From the NCBI GenBank assembly GCA_003971905.1, contig RSEE01000005.1, positions 186,001 through 250,000 of the forward strand: a DNA stretch of 64,000 nucleotides, read 5' to 3'. Each line of letters begins with the position of its first letter. Position 1 is the first letter of the stretch. The DNA is from Moniliella sp. 'wahieum' (taxonomy: Eukaryota > Basidiomycota > Moniliellomycetes > Moniliellales > Moniliellaceae). The notes under the pieces were generated by a model. That model was given only the letters and a program-made list of their open reading frames with translations. It was not told the origin of the DNA and did not search any database. This document shows, piece after piece, positions 1-11,377 of the stretch. The position numbers were made by a program, and so were the translations under genes.

Positions 1-371
1 GCAATAGCGATAGGACATACCAGAGCTTAGGGTCGGCACCGGGAGGAGGACCGGACTGCGCATTAAACACCTGCGGCCGACCGGCTGGAGGAGAAAGGTG
101 GGTTAGGGCCCAGCATACCGCACTCGTTCGCGGAGCGTGTACAAGAGTTGAACTTACCACCATAGCCTGGAGGGGCTCCATAGCCTTGAGATTGCGAAGG
201 AGCGCCATAGCCTTGCTGTTGCGGGGCGCCATAGCCCTGCTGCTGTGGAGCACCATAGCCCTGCTGCTGTGGAGCACCATAGCCCTGCTGCTGTGGGGCG
301 CCATATCCCTGCTGCGGCGCACCGCCATAGCCGCCGTATCCTTGAGGAGCACCGTAACCGCCGTAGCTCAT
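1..371 (-). CDS. Penta-EF-hand (ALG-2/peflin-like) protein, 5' part only
   Basis: Calcium-binding adaptor of the penta-EF-hand family; relatives act in ER export and membrane repair. The ATG is at 371. Exon 1 encodes a Gly/Tyr/Gln-rich leader made of about four exact GYGAPQQQ repeats, typical of the low-complexity N-terminus of these proteins. A GTAAGT donor follows at 157 and a pyrimidine-rich acceptor ends at 85. Exon 2 (84-21) then reads FNAQSGPPPGADPKLW, the stretch that precedes the first EF-hand in ALG-2 and peflin. A second intron starts with GTATGT at 20, so the EF-hands lie outside the window. Fungal metacaspases also have Gln/Tyr/Gly-rich leaders, but the GPPPGADPxLW block favours the PEF family. 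The family call rests on about 20 residues. Confidence 0.72.
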
Positions 372-808
372 GAGGAATGAAGGCAATTGGTGGCGGGCGG
401 AGTGGTAGGCAACAAACACCTCAAAGCAGAAGGGCTGCGCTGGTTTCCGCGGGAGGCTGTGGGGCTCTGCCGCCTTCTCCTGTTCATCAACCAGCGCCAA
501 GGCTGAGCTCAGCACCTCTCCTGCCGCCCCACCTGTCGCACCACATGTCCCAGTGATCAATGATCGACGAATCGATGATGCCTGGCTACCTCCTGACTAG
601 TTGACACATACGAAACTGTCCACGTGATGGAAGCACGTGACTGGATGTCATTTCTGAATCTGATTTCGGATTTCTGCGTGATCTGCAATCTCTCGTTGAA
701 TTTGTTCGAGATCAACGCTCTGGAGGACGCGAGATGGTGTATGGCTGTGGGGTGGCAGCTGGCAGGCAGGCATGTCTACTGCTCTACCGGAAAATACCCC
801 CTCGCGCT
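372..808. other. Intergenic: upstream of PEF gene and 3' side of CDF gene
   Basis: No convincing gene seen. The stretch holds the PEF promoter, including a GATCAATGATC / ATCGATGATG motif cluster at about 554-580, roughly 185 bp upstream of the PEF start. It also holds the 3' flank of the metal transporter. Confidence 0.6.
554..580. promoter_or_regulatory. ATCGAT/GATCAATGATC motif cluster
   Basis: Overlapping TGATCAATGATCG and ATCGATGATG. Related clusters lie upstream of several other genes in this window (about 2800, 11231, 18262, 44475, 46818 and 59000). Function unknown; the regulatory role is inferred from position. Confidence 0.35.
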
Positions 809-2657
809 CTACAGCCGCACAGCTCCATGGTAAAACACGGCATTTTTAGGCATGGTCGTCCGCTGCGGCCGAGGCATGCTCGAGGATGGTGTAGGTGGGT
901 GGTCTGGGGACAGCGACGGGGACGGGGAGGGGGGTCGCGATGACGAAGACAAAGCCGAGGACGATGGCAATGGCAATGGCGATGCGGACAGGGGGACGGA
1001 AGAAGCAGGGTGCAGGTGTGTATGCGGCTCTCCTGGTTCCGGTACGAGACCTTGGTGATCAATTGGTTCGAGCAGGATGCGGACCTCCTTGACGCCCTTG
1101 ACGGAATCCACGCAGGCCTGCTGCACTGCGCGCTGCACCTCCCACGCGCGCTGCAAACAAATTTCACCGGCCAACTGCAGTCGCAGATCCACAAACGTCG
1201 ACACACCGCTCTTGGTCGCACGCAAATCGTGCCATCCCTTGACCAAAGAAGCGTTCTCGGGCTGCCGCACCACCCGTGCCACGGCCTGCTCCAACGAGCT
1301 CAGCACCGGTTGGGGTACGCTCCGGTCCGACAACTCAGCCATGGAAACCAAGAACAGATCAAACCCCTGCTTGCCAATCAACCCTGCCACCAGCAGCCCT
1401 CCGAGCGGATCCAGGACAGGGAACCCGGCCCAGGATCCAAAGATGGCAAGTGCCGTGATGCCGCTGGAAAGCGAGTCGGAGCGATGGTGCATCGCATTGG
1501 CCTCGAGCACATTCGAGTTCTCTCCTTGGCCACCTTGAGCGTCGCATAGTACAACCACTCTTTGACGCCGATGCTGGCCAGGGCAAACCAGATCGCACGT
1601 GGGTCGAGCACGCCATGGACGTGTCCGTGTGCATGGTCGTGCGCCGCGAAGGAGGCCAGGTCGCCCGCAAAGGAGCAAGGGCCTGCAAAGCCGCGGGTGC
1701 ATGCTCAATAGTGGGCAAGATGGCATCGAGCAAGAGGGTGTAACTGTGTGCCCCAATGCCCACTGCACCAGCTACGAGCGAAATGGACACGCCCAGCGAA
1801 CCAAACGTTTCGTACTTGCCATACCCGTGCGGGTACATCTCGTTCGGAGGCCGTTGTGACAGTTTCCAAAAGAACAGCGTGGCCACATCGGAAAACATAT
1901 CGCTCATCGAGTGCCCTGCATCGGCCAGCAACGAAGCCGAGTGCAGATACAACCCTGCCACCCCCTTGGCCGCACAGAGCACTACATTCGATAGCAGGCC
2001 TATTAACGTAATCCGCGATCCTCGATCTTGGCTCCCCTTGAGAGCACCCAGAAGCTGATCTGCCTCTGCCGCCGAGGGGGCATGGTGGTGGTGGTGCATC
2101 AATCCGCTCAGACTGAATGATGGTGGTGGTGGTCATGGCCATGGTCATGACCATGTCCGTGTCCGTGACCGTGTCCGTGTTCGAGGCTGGGATTGCGTTT
2201 GTGGTTGGGGTCATGGCTGTCATCAAGGTCAGGTGGCGCAGAGGTGTGAGCAGGCTTGGGTGAGGTGGTAGACTCCCATCCAGCTCAAGGGAGGGGGTGG
2301 ATTTAGTTTGAGATGGGGGTGGAAGCGTGCTGAACGGAGTGAGGGGGTGGGCATGGGCCAAGACATTGACAGTGGCGGCAGGGAAGAGACCAAAGAGCCC
2401 TCCTGAGGCAGTGGGGCGACCACGGACGACAACCGAGCGCACCAGCGACGAGGACGACGAGCTGAGCGCGTCGTGGCGAACCAGGCGGGGCGGGCCGTTG
2501 CGTCGGTGGGTGGGGGCGGGTGGGCGTCCTGCTCCCGCGTGGAGACGGGGCAGGGGGCGGTGGCAGGCGGACGGTGGGTGGACTTGGCGCGGAGAGAGAG
2601 GGGGGAGAGGCGTGTGTGCCTGTGGATGCGGCAGAAGGTGGGGGCTGGCCTGAGCAT
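809..2657 (-). CDS. Mitochondrial-type cation diffusion facilitator (MMT1/2-like)
   Basis: Metal/proton antiporter of the CDF family, probably moving iron or another divalent metal across the mitochondrial inner membrane. From the ATG at 2657 the protein opens with an Arg-rich, acid-poor leader (MLRPAPTFCRIHRHTRLSPL) suited to mitochondrial import. A His-rich block of HGHGHGHGHGHDHGHDHHHHH type follows at about 2110-2200. The CDF core then starts: GSRITLIGLLSN, LLADAGHSMSDMFSD (the HxxxD-type metal site) and YPHGYGKYETFGSL. Later helices carry ANAMHHRSDSLSSG, the second metal site, and DPLGGLLVAGLIGKQG. A cytosolic or matrix-type C-terminal domain ends in a Ser/Pro tail with the stop at 809. 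At least three one-base frame breaks (near 2107, 1500 and in the leader) interrupt it; they look like data errors. Iron versus manganese or zinc specificity cannot be read from sequence. Confidence 0.82.
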
Positions 2658-2799
2658 GGCGGCGGGTGGCAGGAGGAAAGTGGGGAGGGGCGGGCTGCGT
2701 GATGGATTGATGGCTGGTTCCGGCACCTGGCTAGCTTGCTGGCTATGGCATGGAATATTGACCCAGCTCGCCGTGCCCATAATTGTGTTGTGAGAGGCC

Positions 2800-2835
2800 C
2801 ATCATTGCTCATTGATCACTGATCATCCATCCTGA
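2800..2835. promoter_or_regulatory. ATTGATCACTGATCATCC motif cluster
   Basis: ATCATTGCTCATTGATC followed by ACTGATCATCC, about 145-180 bp upstream of the CDF start at 2657. It belongs to the recurrent ATCGATCATC-like motif set. Regulatory role inferred only. Confidence 0.35.
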
Positions 2836-2939
2836 TGCTTGAGTCGCCATCGGAGTTATGACTGTCTGTCGTCATCTGCAATGTTTCATTCACGTGCTTT
2901 CACCCTCGCATTTGAAATGTGAAAATGATGTTACTCCTC

Positions 2940-5435
2940 TCAGATCTCACGCAATCCCATACTTGGCGGGAATGCGCCCGACCCGTCCCCGGGAGTCCCC
3001 GGCATGCGGAGCTGCGCGCTGCGGGATGGCGAGGCGGGCGGTGAGGCAGGCGGTGCGTGTGTCCCCATCGGCTTCTCGCCCGAGGCCAGTACCTCCTCCA
3101 GCCCCTTCTCGCCCTTCCGCACCGCCTCCGCCACCGCCCACGTCTGGCGCGCCCACATGGGCGCAGCGGCCTGGCCACCGCGCTGGGCCAGCGTCTGCTG
3201 CACCGCCCGCACCCAGCGCCCGCTCCGTCTCCGAATCCGCCAGAAACTGCACCGTCTCGCCGCCGCTGTCACGCGGAAGGCGCCCTCCAGCCCGGCCCCT
3301 CTTCGTCCCCCACCTCCACCCGCCCGCCTTCGAGACTCATGTCCAGCACCGTACGCTGCGTCACTTCGTTTCGTGCGACCAAGCGGCCTCCGCGCAGCTC
3401 TACCCGTCTGCGCCGCCATGCCGACCCACCCGTACCGCCTTGGGTCAAAATGCCACTGAGAGTGACCTTGCTCTCCCTCTCGGCCTCGCGCATCCCGGCC
3501 TCGCACTCGCGTAACCGCCCAGGCGTGCGTACCCCCACCCCCGGCACAGAAGGCACAAAAAATACACTTAGCTGCACCGTTCCCCGTGGCTCGGTCGGCG
3601 CCTTGGTTCCTGCGCCGGCAGCATGAGTCGGTCCCGCAGGCCAGAGTGTCACTTGCTTCTGCACCAGCTTGCCCAACGCCTCGCCCGCCCACGGATCAAA
3701 AGCCACCTCAACTTGGCCTACGTGCCCTGCTGGGCCGAGAAGTGTTCGGAGCGGAGAAGCCGGGGGGTGGCGACGGGGCGACGCGACTTGCAGCGGGAGC
3801 GGGCGCCGCGGCCTGGGCAGCAACAGCAGCGGGACGGACAGGCGTGGTACGTCCCTCCCGTTCTTCCTCCTTGGACTTCTTCTTGGGGCTGCGCAAGAGA
3901 CGGGAAAGGAACTTTTCCTTCTTGGGGGAACCGGGGGAAGAATGCGGGGGGTGGCCGGCCGAACGGGGGCCGACCGAGCGGGACTAGCAGGCCGGTGCGG
4001 TGAAGGTGTCCGTTGTAGGTGCGGCTGCGATGACAGCGGCGGTGACAGCGGCGGTTGCCGCACGTAGGCAGGCGATTTAGTCGGCGGAAGCAGCTGTAGT
4101 CCTACCCGGAACGTTAGGTCGCGGGTGTATTGCATCTCAAATTCTTGGCCAAAGAGCGTGGTGCGCCGAAGGGGGAAACGACGGTTGGTCTGTACCTTGG
4201 TCTTGCCATTGTCGAGCCGAAGCTCAACGTAGCTGTCCGCTTCGATCGGCAGCGACGCGGCCGGGGTAAAAGAATCGACGCGGAGAAACACTTTGCCCGG
4301 GGGAAGCGGCCCCGGCACGGAGGCCGAAGCCGAAGCCGAGGCTGTAGACGGCGAGGCGGGGCTCAGACGACTCGGCGATTCCCATCTGCCGCGTAAAAAG
4401 TCAGTTCCTGCCACAAGGAAGTGGATCGCAAGACGTACCATCTTGGTGGGGCTTCTAGCGCGTGCAGGTGGAAGGTCTTCATCAGTATCGCGGATGGAGA
4501 TCGTCTTTCGTTGGCGCATCTTATACTTCGGTCCTTGTTTCTGGATTCGGCTCAGTTCGCGTTGCAAGCCAAAGCCAAACTCTTTCTCAGCTGCGTCACC
4601 CAAACGAGGGAGCCGCGGTGGCTCGACAATTGTTGTCCGCATTGTTTGCGCCTCATCCAGTTGTGCCTCGACCGTTGGGGTTGGGGCCTTGGCCATGACT
4701 TGGGTCAACGACTCGGCCGAGCGACGACGCCCTGCCTCTGAGTGCACATCCTCGGGCTGATCGGGCACGTCGGAAGAGCAAGAAGCAATCGAGGGGATAC
4801 AGAAACTGGACGCGTCTTCGTCACCGTGAGCCAGGGTAAGTCCAACCCCATGCCCACCGCGCCCAAGCCTACCGACACACGTGGCGGGCGCGGAATCATG
4901 CGCTCGAGCGGACTGACGGGTGGTTCAAAATGAGACACGCGGAGGGACTGGGTTGGGGCGACCGTGTTTCCTCCCGCAGCGCGGGCGAAACGAGGGCGGC
5001 CCAGCATCGCGCGTGGCGTCGATACTGGTGTCCAAGGGAGGGGGCATGGGGCGACTGGGAGAATCGATGGGACGCAAGGGCGGGGAAGAGGTCATGCGGG
5101 CATCTTGTTCGTCAGGTTGTGCCATCATCGTGGGACGCGTCGAGTTGAGAAGAGAGGGAGGCGGTGCGGTGCGAGGTGCGGTCGGTAGGCTGGATGGCGG
5201 GTGGAGAAGCGGACATGGACAGGGACCGAGACGCAGAGGTAGAGGCAGAGGCAGAAGTGGCACAGCTGGACTCGAGCTGGTACTCCTGCACGTCGAGTGT
5301 TTCGTCAAAGGTGACCGTCTTGCGACGGACCAGCGGACGGGGGTGGGTGGGCGGCGGCAAGGCACTGCCCAGGCCGATGGCGCGGGGTTGCGGCGGAGCC
5401 TGGCGCACCTGGAGCGCAGTCGGGTGGGCGGTCAT
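2940..5435 (-). CDS. Anillin/Bud4-like protein with C-terminal PH domain
   Basis: Probable cytokinesis or bud-site scaffold. The ATG at 5435 opens a Pro/Ser-rich disordered region with RRKTVTFDETLDVQEY, an acidic motif like those in Bud4-type scaffolds. The middle (about 4260-4070) has a beta-rich stretch, KVFLRVDSF...YVELRLDNGKTKVQTNRRFPL...FGQEFEMQY, like a C2 or anillin-homology fold. The C-terminus (about 3440-3180) has a PH signature: GGSAWRRRRVELRGGRLVA, then VTQRTVLDMSLEGG, then a GAFRVTAA / QFLADSE strand pair and a final Trp helix. The stop is near 2940. Several frame breaks (near 4950, 4830 and 3270) split the frame. The PH domain is fairly secure; the anillin/Bud4 assignment is inference from domain order. 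Confidence 0.55.
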
Positions 5436-6185
5436 CGGGATGGTCAATAATGGATGGTGGATGGTGGAGGCGCGATGGCGGTGTTTTGGCCCAAATAGAA
5501 AAGGGGGAGCAGACGCTGTGGATGGCGGCCGGGGGTTGGCGTAGACTCTACCACCCGGAAGTGGTGCACTGGGCGAACCACCATCGAGGACGGGGGGTTG
5601 AAATATTGCAACCAACGCACGTGACGCAGAGAGCGGCAGACAGGTTGCTCCACTGGGCCAGACTGGCGCAGCGCTGGCCTTGGCGCCGTGGTGGCAGTGG
5701 CCCAGGGGACCCACTCGCAGGCACCAGCGCAGTGTCGGGCTTCTCCCCTCGGCCCATTCGCCAAGATCTCAGATATAAGATCTCAGATATAAGGCCTACG
5801 GCCTACTTCGGCGTACGGTCAACGAGGTAGGGCCTGGCCCACGGGGGGTTGTCTGGGCACGAATTACTGAGTACTGGGGATTGAGCACGGCATGAGCGCA
5901 TGAGCAGACGCTTCTACTTCGGCCGAACCTGCACCCTGGCCCTGCCCCAGCCCCCGCGACTGCCCCTTTCCCCCAATCACATGCTCGTTCCCCCCGAGCA
6001 GCAGCCCCAAAGACGCCACCAGGCTTGGCAATTTTCTTGCCTGCCCTCTGCCCTCTTCTCTGCATACCCCCCGCCACACCCTGACCCTCGGATACATACG
6101 CTCACACCAACATTTTCCTGCCCCCCTCCTCTTTGCTTCTCGCCTACCACACCCCTCTCCCCCCCCCCTCTCCACGCGCACATTC
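5436..6185. other. Divergent promoter region between anillin-like gene and PMC1
   Basis: No gene seen. It contains two tandem 14-bp copies of AGATCTCAGATATA (5764-5791), which are TATA-like and are followed by AGGCCTACGGCCTAC. A long pyrimidine-rich tract (about 5930-6180) runs up to the PMC1 start, as is common in fungal 5' leaders. Confidence 0.5.
5764..5791. repeat. Two tandem 14-bp repeats (AGATCTCAGATATA)
   Basis: Two perfect adjacent copies, about 395 bp upstream of the PMC1 start and 330 bp upstream of the divergent anillin-like start. AGATATAAG is a possible TATA-like element. Function unknown. Confidence 0.6.
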
Positions 6186-9100
6186 ATGACCGCCACCTCG
6201 GTTGTGATGCCCCCTCAGGCAAAGCCTGACAACGACGACGACGGTGAGGCCCGGACCGGTCGCTGGGCCCGCTTCAAACAACGCTTGTCCCAGGCCACCC
6301 GCGAAGGGCGCCGCTCCGCTGCCCAGAGACAAATCGATGCCCATCGCCAACAACAGCTCCACCTCGATCCTCGTCCGTTTCCTTTGCGTGCCATCGAGCT
6401 GGCCGATATGCTCGACCCCAAGTCACCGGAAACGTTGCATGCGCTCGGTGGTACCGCCGGGCTGTGCCGTGTGCTCGGCGTTGATCCCACCTATGGCCTC
6501 GAACTCGATGAAGAAGGGACAGATGTGGAAAAAGCCCTGTGGCGACTGCCACCACCGGCGCCAACACCAACGCAACCACAAACGCCAACGAATCGGCCAC
6601 CGAGCTCGACTTTGTTCATGCCACTCTGGCAGACCGCGTCCGGGTTTACGGTACCAACCACCTGATTCCACGCCCGACCAAGTCCCTCTGGCTCCTCATG
6701 CTCCTTGCACTCCAAGACCGCACTTTGGTACGTCGTTTTTTCCTATAGTTGTTTTCTGAGGATGCTATTATACTCTTGCCCACCTGCCCGAATCCCACTG
6801 ACTCCAACCCCTCCTTTGCCCAACCAAAAGATCCTTCTCTCCATCGCAGCAAGTATTTCCCTTGCCCTTGGCCTTTATACCGACTTTGGCGCCGACCCCG
6901 AAATCCTTCCGTGTCAGAACCCTGCCCCGGGTCTTGGTGGATGCCCTGCACCCGATGTGGACTGGGTTGAAGTGGCGTAGCGATTGTGATTGCGATTGCG
7001 GTTGTGGTTGGGGTAGGCTCGCTGAACGACTGGCAAAAAGAACGCAAGTTTCGTCAACTCGATACCGAAAAGGACAAACGCGACGTCAAGCTGCTTCGGG
7101 GCGGAGCACCATGCATCGTACCCATCGAGCAGATCGTCGTGGGCGACATTCTCTTCCTCGAACCGGGCGATGTGGTACCTTGTGACGCCGTCTTTCTCCG
7201 GGGCCACAATGTCCGTTGTGATGAGTCGGGTGCGACGGGCGAGTCGGACATGGTGCGCAAGGCCGTTTTGGAAGATTTTTGGGACGAAGAGAGGGCGAGC
7301 AAAAAGAGTAAAGAGAACCAGCATCATTCCAATCTCCCTGACTGCTTCCTCATCTCCGGGTCCAAGGTACTCGAAGGAATGGGTGAGGCGGTCGTGATTG
7401 CAGTGGGAGAAGAGTCATTAATGGAAAGGTATGTATCTCTCCGGTTCCACTACACATCAACCCATCTTTGTACTCTTGTCGTTCGAAAGTGGCTGACAAG
7501 AACGGTACGAGCATAGCTACTCATGTCGCTCCGAGCAGAAAAAAGAGACCCCGTTGCAAGTCCAACTCAACCGCCTTGCCCAGCAAATCGCGCTGTTTGG
7601 GTCGATCGCAGGTGGTCTTCTCTTCTTTGCTCTGATGATCCGATTCTTTGTCAAGCTCGGCACCGACCCTGATCGTACCGCCGACGAAAAGGGACAAGAT
7701 TTTATCCAAATACTCATTCTTGCCGTCACGCTCATTGTGTTGCAGTGCCCGAGGGCTTACCGCTGGCGGTCACGTTGGCATTGGCATTCGCGACCAAACG
7801 CATGTTCCACCACAAGTTACTTGTCCGTGTATTGAGCGCGTGCGAGACCATGGCCAATGCCAATGTCGTATGCACCGACAAGACCGGCACCTTGACCCAG
7901 AACCGAATGCGGGTCGTCCTTGGTTCCGTAGGGGTTGCGGTCCAATTTGGCGCCGATGGCAGGACATCCGAGGAAACGCTGCCGCTCTCGGAACTCAACC
8001 GGGTACTCTCTCCTCGTCTGGTCACCCTGCTCAACGACAGCATTGCCATCAACTCAACCGCGTTTGAAGAAGAGAACCCTGCTGGGGCATCTCCCGAGTC
8101 GAAACAGGTCAAGCCTGTACGGTGGTGGAGTCGCCTTTTCCACCGTATGATGCCAGCTGCACCCTCCCTTGCGCACGACGACGTCTTGGAGGAAGGCTCG
8201 GACCGGTTCATTGGAAGCAAAACCGAGACTGCGCTTCTTATGATGGCCAAAACTCTAGGATGGGAAGCGTACGGTGACGCTCGGGAAAAGTACAAGATGG
8301 AGCAGATGTGCCCTTTGCCTCGGAACGAACGCAAGGCAATGGCAGTGGTGGTGGAGATGCCGACCGGGTACCGTTTTCTGGTCAAAGGTGCGTCCGAGGT
8401 ACTTTTGCAAGCCTCAAACTCGGTTGTTTCGCAAGATGGAGATGTGGAGGCGTTGACCCAAAGCACACGAAACACGCTCGAAACCAGGATCACTACCTGG
8501 GCTGGTCAGTCACTGCGTACCATCGCCATGTTACCGCGACTTCCCCGTTTGGCCGCCGCCCGAGGCTGAGATGACTGAAGCAGGCGAGGTCGCATACTCT
8601 TGGCTGGCTACCAACCTTACCTCCTGGCCTTGGTCGGTATCGAGGATCCCCTTCGTCCGGCGTAACACAAGCTGTCCACACCTGTCACCGTGCTGGGGTA
8701 GACGTGAAAATGTGTACCGGGGACAACGTATTGACTGCCCGTTCGATCGCTGAGCAATGTGGAATCCTAACTGAAGATGGCCTAGTTATGGAGGGCCCCG
8801 TCTTCCGGCGCTTGTCTCCCTCGGAACTGCTGGAAGTAGTGCCAAAGCTGCAAGTGTTGGCACGATCCAGTCCGCAGGACAAGCAGTTGCTCGTCGAAAC
8901 GCTCAAGCTGCGTGGGGACATTGTGGGTGTCACAGGCGATGGGACGAACGATGGTCCGGCACTCAAGTCGGCTCACATTGGGTTTTCCATGGGCTTAGCT
9001 GGGACCGAGGTGGCCAAGGAGGCGTCGGATATCATTCTTCTCAACGACAACTTCTCTTCCATATTGGATGCCATCATGTGGGGTCGGTGCGTGAACGAGG

Positions 9101-10283
9101 CGGTGCGCAAGTTCATCATGTTCCAAATCTCGGCGTGCGTATCGGCGGTGATCATCACGTTTATCACCTCGGTCGTGCACAACCGTAGCGACTTGACAGC
9201 GGTCCAACTGTTGTACTGCAACCTGTGCTTGGACGTGCTTGCTGCGCTCGCTCTGCCACCGACCCTGCCCGACTCGAGCTGCTCGACCGTCCTCCCGCCA
9301 AAGCCTCCGCTCCGCTCATCTCCCCACAAATGTGGCTCCTGATCCTGACCCAGGCCACGTACCAGAGCGTCGTGGCTCTGGTGCTCTCCTTTGCCGGTAA
9401 AAGTATTTTTTCTCTCCACTCGGGCGACATTGGGATGAATCTCGTAACGAGACTCTGATCTCCACCTTGGTGTTCAACGCGTTCCTCTGGTCCTTGATTT
9501 TCAATCAGTTCAATGCCCGTCGGCTCGATCGCCAGCTCAATGTCTGGGGCGGCATGTTTTCCAACCCGTGGTTTGTGGCCATTGTGCTTCTCGAAACAGG
9601 CCTCCAAGTCTGTATTATCTACGTCGGCGGGGCAGCGTTTAGCGTGCGTCGATTGGAGGGTAAATACTGGGCTGTATCGCTGGTATTGGGCTTCCTTACC
9701 ATCCCCCTCAACATGCTGGTCAAACTGCTTATCCCCACCGATCGAGTGGCTCATCACGTTTCTCTCTTCCGTACCCGCCTCACCCGCCTCTGGGCCCGCT
9801 CTACCCCACTGGATCAGAAAGCACCTGCCCCGCCGCCGCCCCACTCCCGCCATGTCGGCGGTAGCACAGCAACTCTCATTTTTCGACCACATGCGTGGGC
9901 CCCGAGTAGCTGCCCAGGTCGGCTCGGCCGCTCCCTCGCGTGCTCCCACGCAAGCCAGCCTTCCTCTTCCCCATGCTGGCCCGCTTTCCCACGGCGGCAA
10001 AAAGTGGACCCCGTTCGAAAAAGACAGCAGCCACCCTCAAATGCTCATGGCTCTCGCCCCTGCCCTCACCTCGGTGACTCCCATGTGGGTCAGTGTAGGG
10101 TCGGAAGAACCAACAGTGGTGGTCCCCACAGTCCCTGCCATTGATTCCACTGTGTCTACCGCGCCTATTACTCCAAGTGCACATAACGCTAACCCCGTTG
10201 ACGGACTGGTGGCTGGCTCCCCTTTATCCGAAGCGCCCTCTTACACTTCCTCCCCGGATGCCCTCCCTCATCTGGTAAGGTAA
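6186..10283 (+). CDS. PMC1: Vacuolar-type P-type Ca2+-ATPase (PMC1-like)
   Basis: ATP-driven calcium pump (type IIB) that removes cytosolic Ca2+, expected on the vacuole. The ATG at 6186 gives a basic N-tail (ARFKQRLSQATREGRR), then the DPKSPETLHALGGTAGL block typical of PMC1 proteins. Intron 1 is 6728-6830. The A-domain holds DVVPCDAVFL and DESGATGESD. A second intron starts at about 7429. VTLIV/VPEGLPLAVTLALAFAT forms the M4 calcium site, CTDKTGTLTQN (about 7873-7899) holds the phosphorylated Asp, and VTGDGTNDGPAL (about 8929) is the hinge. The M5-M10 helices follow, ending near 9760, then a Ser/Pro tail (FDHMRGP...KKWTPFEKD) to about 10283. At least seven small indels (near 6540, 6972, 7549, 7736, 8541, 8609 and 8659) each restore a perfect family match when allowed for, so this is a functional gene with data errors. 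Confidence 0.93.
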
Positions 10284-11377
10284 GTGGGCATGTGAATGGG
10301 CGCTCAACAACCACACATCACCCGCGCTTTACGCCTTTACGCCTTCTCTCTCGCTGGTACGGACCTCTAATATCCCTTCCCAAACAATCTCTGCCACAAG
10401 ACTACGCTTCTTTGACGGACCTCTCTATTAGATTGTGTAACGGACCTTTTCTCGGACCTTTCTCCCTTACGGACCTTTCCTCACACTTGCCCCCACACGG
10501 ATCTTTTCTTACGCTTGCCCCACGCGGATATTTCCTCCAGCTTGCCCCCACACGGATCTTTTTCTCTCTACCGGATCATCCCTCTTGTTCTGTCGTTTGC
10601 TTTCCTTGTTGTTCTGCAAACCGCCCTCTATATAAACGGATTTTGCGCGTTGGGCCAAACACAAATCTACCTTTTTTGGCCATCCCTTTTCCTGGACCTG
10701 CCCACCCCTCAGCTGCTGCGGCTCGTTCTGTGCATTGGTTTTGTCTATACTCGTTGTCAGACTCTTTTGTGGATATATTGCCCTCTCTTTTGGCGTCGTT
10801 TGGTCAAAAGGCTTCTCTGCTTTTGCCCCTGGTGTTGATGCAATTTTCATGACTGCGTGATGATTGCGTTGTTGCATAGACGCGAGGCACAGTTTTGGTT
10901 GGAAAGGAGAAGAACAGCGGCGCGAGATTGACACACATCAATTCAATATTCACCCCCCCTTTCTTAGGACTAGTCAGGGCGTTCTGATCGATGATTGGGC
11001 AGCAGGGAGCATGCGTGTGTAGGAGAGGGCGGGAGAGGGCGTTCGAGAGAAAAAGCTGACACGCATATGCCCTGCCCTCTGTCTCAAGCTGTGAGCGTGA
11101 TGCAGAAGCAGAGGCAGATGACGCTGAGCCCGATGGGTTCGATGTCCGCGGGGCTGCGTTAAACGTTAATCCTTGAGCGCCGGCGGACAAATGACAAATT
11201 GAATCCGAGGGGGCAGCGTGGCTTTTGAGCCATTCGATCATTAATCATTCGAGGGGACTGGCGCACATCACATTACCCACTCACCCGGACTTCCGCCGAC
11301 CGCCCCCTTGCCGCCACACTCGCCCTGCGCCGAGGCTGCGGTGCTGAGGTAACCCGCCGGCCCAATGGGCGCACGCG
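10284..11377. other. Intergenic: PMC1 3' flank and upstream of mucin-like gene
   Basis: No gene recognised. A pyrimidine-rich stretch carries repeated CGGACCTTT and CTTGCCCCCACACGGATCTTTT units (see the repeat entry). Downstream is mixed sequence with an ATCGATGATTGG motif (10987) and CATTCGATCATTAATCATTCG (11231-11251), about 130-150 bp before the first ATG of the next gene. Confidence 0.5.
10486..10565. repeat. Imperfect ~27-bp tandem repeats, three copies
   Basis: Three copies starting at 10486, 10514 and 10541 of a unit resembling CTTGCCCCCACACGGATCTT with a short pyrimidine spacer, preceded by several CGGACCTTT copies from about 10440. Not coding in any frame I can support. Confidence 0.65.

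Noticed and set aside
186-380. Plus-strand Leu/Ala-repeat frame over the PEF leader
   Set aside because: Antisense of the GYGAPQQQ repeat; the opposite strand continues into the conserved PEF block.
6186-10283. PMC1 as a decaying pseudogene
   Set aside because: All catalytic motifs are intact, breaks are single-base and often in homopolymers, and equally frequent in essential genes such as L31 and EF-3.
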